Below are positions 56,301-64,000 of a stretch of DNA of 64,000 nt, piece by piece; positions within the stretch are counted from its first letter, which is position 1, and the number at the start of each line of letters is the position of its first letter. The stretch is from contig OX579637.1 of the NCBI GenBank assembly GCA_951230915.1, forward strand, positions 4,216,001-4,280,000. Direction: 5' to 3'. The notes beneath the pieces were generated by a model. It was not told the origin of the DNA. It made no database searches and saw only the letters and a list, made by a program, of their open reading frames with translations. The position numbers and the translations under genes were made by a program. This stretch comes from Antitrichia curtipendula (lineage: Eukaryota > Streptophyta > Bryopsida > Hypnales > Leucodontaceae).

Positions 56301-59190
56301 CTTCTCCCTATTTTTTTGGGCCTCTTTGGCACGCAAATTGTCAAACAATGGAGACGTGGGTTTCCATGGAGCACACGACTCACTCAAGTGCGCCATGACT
56401 AATTATTATTGTGAATGCATGGAATTCTATAACTAAAACCTAAATGTCTTCAATTCCATCTAATCATGAATTTCAAGTCTCCTTGACATATCCAACTTCT
56501 CCCTATTTTTTTGGGCCTCTTTGGTTCACAAATTGTCAAACAATAGAGATGTGGGTTTCAAGGAGAACACAACGCATTCATGTGCACCGTCATTAATTAA
56601 TACTGTGAATGCATGGAAATTCTAAACTAAAAACTAATAGTCCCCAATTAAATTGAGTCATGTATTTCAAATGTCCTCAACATTTCCAACTTCTCCGAAA
56701 TTTATTGGATGTCTTTGGCATGCAAATTGTCAAACAATAAAAACGTGGGATTTCAAGGAGAACACAATTCACTCAAGTGCATCTTGATTAGTTAATACTA
56801 TGAATGCATGGAATTTCATAACTAGAACCTAAGAGTGCCAAATTCCATTTAGTCATGAATTTCAAATGTTTTTGGCATTTCCAACTTCTCCATATTCATT
56901 TGGGCCTCTTTGGCACGCAAATTGTCTAACAATGGAGACGTGGGTTTCCAAGGAGAATACGACTCACTCAAGTGCAACGTGATTAATTAATATTGTGAAT
57001 GCATGGGATTTCATAACTAAGACCTAATAGTCCGCACTTCCATTTAGTCATGAATTTCAAATGTTCTTGACATTTGCAGCTTCCTCCTATTCTTTTGGGC
57101 CCCTTTGGCACGCAAATTGTCAAACAATGGAGACGTGGGTTTCCAAGGAGAACATGACTCACTCAAGTGCACCGTAATTAAATAATATTGTGAATGCATG
57201 GAATCTTAAAACTAAAACCTAAATGTCCCCAATTCCATTTAGCCATAAATTTCAAGTGTCCCTTGCATTTCCAACTTCTCCACATTCTTTAGGGCCTCTT
57301 TGGGGCGCACATTGTCAAACAATGGAGACGTGGGTTTCCAACGAGAACATGACTCACTCAAGTGCCCCATGATTAATTAATACTGTGAATGCATAGGATT
57401 TCTTAACTAAAACTTAAAAGTACCAACTTCCATTTAGTCATGAATTTCAATTGTTTTTGACATTTCCAGCATCTTCCTATTCTTTGGGGCCTCTTTTGCA
57501 CGCAAATTGTCAAACAATGGAGACGTGGGTTTCCAAGGAAAACACGACTCACTCAAGTGCACCATGATTAATTAAGACTGTGAATGCATGGGATTTCAGA
57601 ACTAAAACCTATATGTCCTCATTTCCATTTAGTCATGAATTTCAAGTGTTCTTGACATTTCCAACTTCTCCCTATTTTTTAGGGCCTCTTTCGCATGCAC
57701 ATTGTCAAGCATTGGAGACGTGGGTTTCCAAGCAAATACGACTCACTCAAGTGCACGTGATTAATTAACACTAAGAATGCATGGGATTTCATAACTATAA
57801 CCTAACAGCGTCTAATCCATTTAATCATGAATTTCAAGTGTCCTTGACAATTTCTACTTCTCCCTATTTTCTTCGGACTCTTTGGCACGCGAACCTTCAA
57901 ACATTGGAGATGTGGGTTTCCAGGAAGAACACGACTTACTCAAGTGCATCGTGATTAATTAATACTGTGAATGCATGGGATTATATAACTAAAACTTAAC
58001 AGTCTCCAAATTCATTTAGTCATGAATTTCAAGTGTCCCTAACATTCCAACTTCCCCATATTCTTTTGGGCCTCTTTTGCACGGGAAATGTCAAACATTG
58101 GAGACGTGGGTTTCCAAGGAGAACACAACGCACTCAAGTGCACCGTGATTTATTAATACTGTGAATGCATGGGATTTCATAACTAATACCTAACAGTCTC
58201 GAATTCCATTTAGTCATGAATTTGAAATGTCCTTGACATTTCCAACTTCTCCGTCTTTTTTTGGGCCTCTTTGGCATGCAAAATTTCAAACAATAGAAAC
58301 GTGGGTTTCCAAAGAGAACATGACTCACTTGAGTACCCCGTGATTAATTAATACTGTGAATGCATTGGATTTTATAATTAAAAATTAAATGTCCTCAATT
58401 CCATTTAGTCAAGATATTCAAGTGTCCTTGACATTTCTAACTTCTCTCTATTTTTTTCGGCCTCTTTGGCACGCAAATTGTCAAACAATGGAGACGTGGG
58501 TTTCCAAAGAAAACACAACTTATTCAAATGCACCGTGATTAATTAATACTGTGAATGCATGGGAATTCATAACTAAAACATAAAAGTGCCAAAATTCCAC
58601 TTAATCATGAATTTCAAGTGTCCATGACATTTCCAACTTCTCCCTATTTCTTTAGGCCTCTTTGGCACGCAAATTGTCAAACAATGGAGACGTGGGTTTC
58701 CAAGGAGAATACGACTCGCTCAAGTGTGCCATGAATAGTTAATATTGTGCATGCATGGGATTTCATAACTAAAACTTAACAGCCGCCAATCCATTTAATC
58801 ATAAGTTTCAAATGTTTTTGACATTTCCAGCTTCTTCCTATTCTTTTGGACTTCTTTGGCATGCAGAATTTCAAACAATGGAGACGTGGGTTTCCAAGGA
58901 GAACACAATTCGCTCAAGTGCGCCATGATTAATTAATATTGTGAATGCATGAGATTTCATAAACTAAGACCTAAAAGCCCCCACTTTCATTTAGTTATGA
59001 ATTTCAAGTGTTCTTGACATTTCCAACTTCTCCCTATTTTTTGGGGCTGCTTTGGCACGTGCATTGTCAAACAATGGAAACGTGGGTTTCCAAGGAGGAC
59101 ATGACTCACTCAAGTGCACCGTGATTAATTAAGACTGTGAATGCATGGGATTTCATAACTAAAACCTAAAAGTGCCCAATTTCATTTAGT

Positions 59191-59445
59191 AAGGCCATAT
59201 TCATTAAAATGAGACAAAGTGTAGTCACAATTTTATCTTCGGCTCGAAGATAAATCGTTGTAACTATTTAATTTTGAGACTATTCGGTAATTTGAGACTT
59301 TCATATGGTAATATATATAAAAACCTTTGATTGCCTAAAGGTTGCACTCGCATTTTATCTTCGACTCGAGGATAAAATCACTAAAACGGTTTTAGGGTTG
59401 AAGTCTCAAAATGACCATTTTGTCTCATTTTAACGAATTTGGCCA
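59191..59445. mobile_element. 255-bp MITE inserted in a satellite unit
   Basis: The satellite word CATTTAGTCATG is interrupted and TTAGT is present on both sides (59186-59190 and 59446-59450). The left end AGGCCATATTCATTAAAATG pairs with a right end whose reverse complement is TGGCCAAATTCGTTAAAATG; the inverted ends extend through GAGACAAA, about 26 bases. Two internal ATTTTATCTTCG-type blocks around CTCGA(A/G)GATAAA form further small hairpins. There is no coding capacity. The 5-bp duplication does not decide the superfamily. Confidence 0.88.
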
Positions 59446-60240
59446 TTAGTCATGAATTTCAAGTGTTGATGACATTTCCAAATTCTCCCTATTTTTTTGG
59501 GCCTTCTTGGCACGCTAATTGTCAAACAATAGAGACGTGGGCTTCCAAAGAGAACACGACTTACTCAAGTGCATCTTGGTTAATTGATATTGTCAATGCA
59601 TGAAATTTTATAACTAAAACCTAACAGTCCTCAGTTCCAATTAGTCATGAATTTCAATTGTCCTTGACATTTCCAACTACTCCATATTCTTTTGGGGCTC
59701 TTTGGAATGCAAATTGTCAAACAATGGAGACGTGGGTTTCCAAAGAGAACACGACTCAGTCAAGTGCACCGTGATTAATTAATACTGTCAATGCATGGAA
59801 TTTCATAACTAAAATCTAAGAGTCCCCAATTCCATTTAGTCATGAATTTCAAATGTCTTTGAGATTTCTAGCTTCTCCCTATCTTTTGAGGCTTTTTTGG
59901 TACGCAGATTGTCAAACAATGGAACGCGGGTTTCCAAGCAGAACAAGACTCACTCAAGTGCACCGTGATTAGTTAATACTGTGTATGCAAGGGATTTCAT
60001 AACTAAAACCTAAAAGTGCCAAATTCCATTTAGTCATGAATTTCAAATGTTCTTGACATTTCCAGCTTCCTCCTATTTTTTTGGGCCTCTTTGGCACGCA
60101 AATTGTCAAATAATGGAGACGTAGGTTTCGAAGGAGAAGACGACTCACTCAATTGCACCGTGATTAATTAACACTGTGAATGCATAGGAGTTCATAACTA
60201 AAACCTAACAGTCGTCAATTCCATCTAGACATGAATTTCA

Positions 60241-60275
60241 TGACTAAATGGAATTGGGGACATTTAGGTTTTAGT
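60241..60275 (-). repeat. Inverted satellite fragment inside the array
   Basis: TGACTAAATGGAATTGGGGA and the following CATTTAGGTTTTAGTCA are the reverse complement of the unit segment with ACTAAAACCTAAATG and CCCCAATTCCATTTAGTC. Direct-orientation satellite flanks it on both sides, so a short hairpin can form with the adjacent copy at 60277-60300. Confidence 0.85.
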
Positions 60276-63200
60276 CATCTAGTCCCCAATTCCATTTAGT
60301 CATTAAATTCAAGTGTCACTTGCATTTGCAACGTCTCCATATTCTTTTGAGCCTCTTTGGCACGCAAATTGTCAAACAATGGAGACTTGTGTTTCCAAGG
60401 AGAACACGCCTCACTCAAGTGCACCGTGATTAATTAATACTTTGAATGCATGGGATTTTAGATGTAAAACCTAAGAGTCCTTAATTCCATTTAGTCATGA
60501 ATTTCACGTGTCCTTGACATTTCCAAACTCTCTCTACCTTTTTTCGCCACTTTGGCACGTGATTTATCAAACATTGGAGACGCGGGTTTCCAAGGAGAAC
60601 ACGAAGCACTTTAGTACACCTTGATTAGCTAATACTATGAATGCATGCGGTTTTAGAAATAAAATCTAAAAGTTCCCAATTCCATTTAGTCATGAATTTC
60701 ACGTGTCCCTGACGTTTCCAACTTCTCTCTACATTTTTTCGCCACTTTGGCATGTGATTTGTCAAACATTGGAGACGTGGTATCCAAGGAGAACATGCTG
60801 CACTTTAGTACACCTTGATTCGTTAATACTATGAATGCATGGGGTTTTAGAAATAATACCTAAAAGTCCCCAATTCCATTTAGTCATGAATTCCACGTGT
60901 CCTTGACATTTCCAACTTTTCTCTACCTTTTTTCGCCACTCTCGCATGTGATTTGTCAAACATTGGAGACGTGGGTATCTAAGGAGAACACGATGCATCT
61001 AAACACATCGTGATTTGCTAATACTGTAAATGCATGGGGTTTTAGAAATAAAACCTAAAAATTCCCAATTCTATTAAGTCATGAATTTCAAGTGTCCTTG
61101 ACATTTCCAACTTCTTTCTACCTTTTTTCGCCTCTTTGGCATGTGATTTGTCAAACGTTGATGACGTGCGTATCCAAGGAGAACACGCCACACTTTAGGA
61201 CAACTTGATTAGTTAATACTATGAATGCATGAGATTTTAGAAATAAAACCTAAAAGTCCCCAATTCCATTTAGTCATGAATTTCAAGTGTTCTTGACTTT
61301 TTCAACTTTTCTCTACCTTTTCTCGCCACTTTGGCACGTGATTTGTCAAAAACTGGAGACGTGGGTATCCAAGGAGAACACTTCGCACTTTAATACACCG
61401 TGCTTAGCTAATACTGTGAATGCATGGGGTTTTAGTATTAAAATCTAAAAGTTCCCAATTCCACTTAGTCATGAATTTCACGTGTCCTTGACATTTCCAA
61501 CTTCTCTCTACCTTTTTTTGCAACTTTGGCACGTGATTTATCAAACATTGGAGACGTGGGTTTCCAAGGAGAAAACGACGCACCTTCGTACACCGTGATT
61601 AGTTAATACTGTGAATGCATGGGATTTAAAAAATAAAACCCTAAAGGTCCCCAATCCATTTAGTCATGAATTTCAAGTGTTCTTGACATTTCCAACTTTT
61701 CTTTACCTTTTGTCGCTTCCTTGGCACGTGACTTGTCAAATATTGGGGACGTGGGTATCCATAGCAAAGACGACGCAATCAAGTGCTCCGAGATTAGTTA
61801 TTATTGTAGATGCATGGGGTTTTAGAAATAAAACCTAAAAGTCCCCAATTCCATTTAGTCATGAATTTCACGTATCCTTGACTTTTTCAACTTCTCTCTA
61901 CCTTTTCTCGCCACTTTGGCACGTCATTTGTCAAACATTGGAGACGTGGGCTTTCAAAGAGAACACGACGCACCTAAACACATTGTGATTTGCTAATATT
62001 GTAAATGCATGGGGTTCTAGAAATAAAACCTAAAAGTCCCCAATTCCATTTAGTCATGAATTTCACGTGTCCTTGACGTTTCCAACTTCTCTCTACATTT
62101 TTTCACCACTTTGGCACGTCATTTGTCAAACATTAGAGACGTGGGCTTCCAAGGAGAACACAACGCACCTAAACACATCGTGATTTGCTAATATTGTAAA
62201 TGCATGGGGTTTTAGAAATAAAACCTACAAGTCTCCAATTCCATTCAGTCATGAATTTCAAGTGTTCTTGACTTTTCTAACTTTTCTCTACCTTTTTTTG
62301 CCACTTCGGCACGTGATTTGTCAAACATTGGAGACGTGGGTATCCAAGGAGAACACGCCGCACTTTAATATTCCTTGATTAGTTAATACTATGAATGCAT
62401 CAAGTTTTAGAAATAAAACCTAAAAGTCCCTGATTCCATTTAGTCATGAATTTCAAGTATTCTTGACTTTTTCAACTTCTCTCTACCTTTTTCCGCCACT
62501 TTGGCACGTGATTTGTCAAACATTGGAGACGTGGGAATCCAAAGACAACACGACGCACTTTAGTACACCGTGATTAGTTAATACTCTGACTGCATGGGGT
62601 TTTAGAAATATAACCTAAAGGTCCCCAATTCCATTTAGTCATGATTTTCAAGTGTCCTTGATATTTCCAACTTCTCTCTACCTTTTTTGCCACTTCGGCA
62701 CGTGATTTGTGAAACATTGGAGACGTGGGTATCCATGGCGAAGATGGTGCAGTCAAGTGCACTGAGATTAGTTAATATTGTGGATGCATAGGGTTTTAGA
62801 AGTAAAACCCAAAAGTCCCCAATTCCATTTAATCATGAGTTTAAAGTGTCCTTGACATTTCCACCTTTTTCCTCAATTTTTGGACCTCTTTGGCACGTGA
62901 TTTGTCAAACATTGGAGACGTGGGTTTCCAAGGAGATCACGACGCACTTTAGTACACCGGGATGAGTTAATTCTCGGAATGCTTGGGATCTTAGAAATAA
63001 AACCTAAAAGTCCCCAGTTCCATTACTCAAGAATTTCAAGTGTCTTCGTCATTTCCAACTTTTCCCCATATTTATGGACCTATTTGGCACGTGTTTTGTC
63101 AAACATTGAAAACGTGGGTTTCCATAGATAACACGCCGCAGTCAAGTGCACCGAGATTAGTTAATACTGTGGATGCATGGGGTTGAAGAGATAAATCCTA

Positions 63201-64000
63201 AAAGTCTCCAATTCCATTTAGTCATGAATATCAAGTGTAGTTGACATTTCCAACTTCTCTCTACCTTTTTTCGCTTTTTTGGCACGTGATTTGTCAAACA
63301 TTGGGGACGTAAGTATCCATGGCGAACACGCCGCAGTCAAGTGCTCCGAGATAAGTTAATACTGTGGATGCATGGGGTTTTAGAAGTAAAACCCAATTAA
63401 GTTTAATCATGAATTTCAAGTGTCCTTGACATTTGCAACTTTTCTCTATATAATTGGACCTCTTTGGCACGTGATTTGTCAAACATTGGAGACGTGGGTT
63501 TCCAAAGAGAACACGACGCACTTTAGTACACCGTGATTAGTTAATACTCTGAACTCATGGGGTTTTAGAAATAAAACCTAAAAGCCGCTAATTCCATTTA
63601 GTCATGAACTTCAGGTGTCTTTGACATTTCCAACTTCTCTCTATCTTTTTTCATTTCTTTGGCACGTGATTTGTCAAACGCTGGGGACGTGAGTATCCAT
63701 GGCAAACACGCCGCAGTCAAGTGCTCCGAGATAAGTTAATATTGTGGATGCATGGGGTCTTAGAAGTAAAACCCAAAAGTCCCTAATTCCATTTAATCAT
63801 GAATTTCAAGTGCCCTTGACATTTCCAACTTCTCTCTACCTTTTTTTGCCTCTTTGGCACATGACTTGTCTAACATCGGAGACGTGGGTTTTTATGGAGA
63901 GCATGCCCCAGTCAAGTGCACCAAGATTAGTTAATACTGTGGATGCATGGGGTTTTAGAATTAAAACCTAAAGGTCCTCAATTCCATTTAGTCTTGAATT

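Larger units (their letters stand above)
50371..64000 (+). repeat. 195-bp satellite array, about 70 units, running past the window end
   Basis: The word AATGCATGG recurs with exactly 195-base spacing (for example 50761, 50956, 51151, 51346 and 51541). A unit contains CATTTAGTCATGAATTTCA, CCTTGACATTTCCAACTTCT, GGGCCTCTTTGGCACGCAAA, GTCAAACAATGGAGACGTGG and TCAAGTGCACCGTGATTA. Units diverge by substitutions and small indels. Runs of nearly identical neighbours (51151-51735) and longer-range duplications show recent local amplification. Short open frames in the array are shadows. Satellites of this size class are common in plant heterochromatin and centromeres; centromeric identity is not shown. 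Confidence 0.95.

Noticed and set aside
50371..64000. Recurrent short frames in the satellite with similar peptides
   Set aside because: They repeat with the 195-bp unit and are unsupported as genes.

Overview
The window looks like nuclear DNA of a land plant. It is mostly AT-rich, non-coding and full of transposable elements. It contains one recognisable host gene, an intron-containing homologue of LIKE HETEROCHROMATIN PROTEIN 1 (LHP1/TFL2), plus plant-type Ty3/gypsy, hAT and CACTA elements, short TTTAGGG-like telomere-type motifs and a large satellite array. I cannot name the species from the sequence.

Layout. 1-4447 is the right end of a large hAT-type transposon whose left end lies outside the window. 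4448-15200 is AT-rich DNA with a decayed gene (about 11.7-13.1 kb) between two inverted-repeat ends. 15800-19928 is the LHP1-like gene (six exons, 591 codons by my splice model). 20-27 kb holds small tandem repeats, a decayed DDE-type transposase-like pseudogene (22.5-25.5 kb) and a degenerate 58-bp minisatellite (25.5-26.9 kb). 27352-42704 is a complete 15,353-bp hAT transposon with terminal CAGGGTTGAC and an 8-bp target duplication ATCATCCT, inserted in an LTR. 43251-47040 is a 5'-truncated, inactivated gypsy retrotransposon on the minus strand, itself hit by a 236-bp CACTA foldback element. 47.2-50.4 kb shows no clear gene. 50.4-64 kb is a 195-bp satellite (about 70 units) with a 255-bp MITE inserted.

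The most interesting object is the giant hAT element. It carries at least four genes: a two-part protein with a CKKYV/HFVHR domain and a coiled coil; a BED/DUF659/hAT-dimerisation transposase with a long acidic and basic tail; a protein with a protein-kinase fold signature; and, on the opposite strand, a second CKKYV/HFVHR protein. Each gene is preceded by a CpG-rich array of CGGACG/CGTCCG words; at three of the four genes (and at both in the second copy) the array ends in a TATA-like box and a TCCTCAC-containing leader. The copy at 1-4447 has the same kinase and CKKYV genes in the same order, so these genes belong to the element. All element genes are now broken by stops and frameshifts, different in each copy, so the copies here are fossils of a family that once encoded intact proteins.

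Calls rest on reading the sequence and on family motifs; no database search was possible. Coordinates of element boundaries and exons were counted by hand and are exact to within a base or two where motifs are given, and approximate for decayed pseudogenes and arrays.
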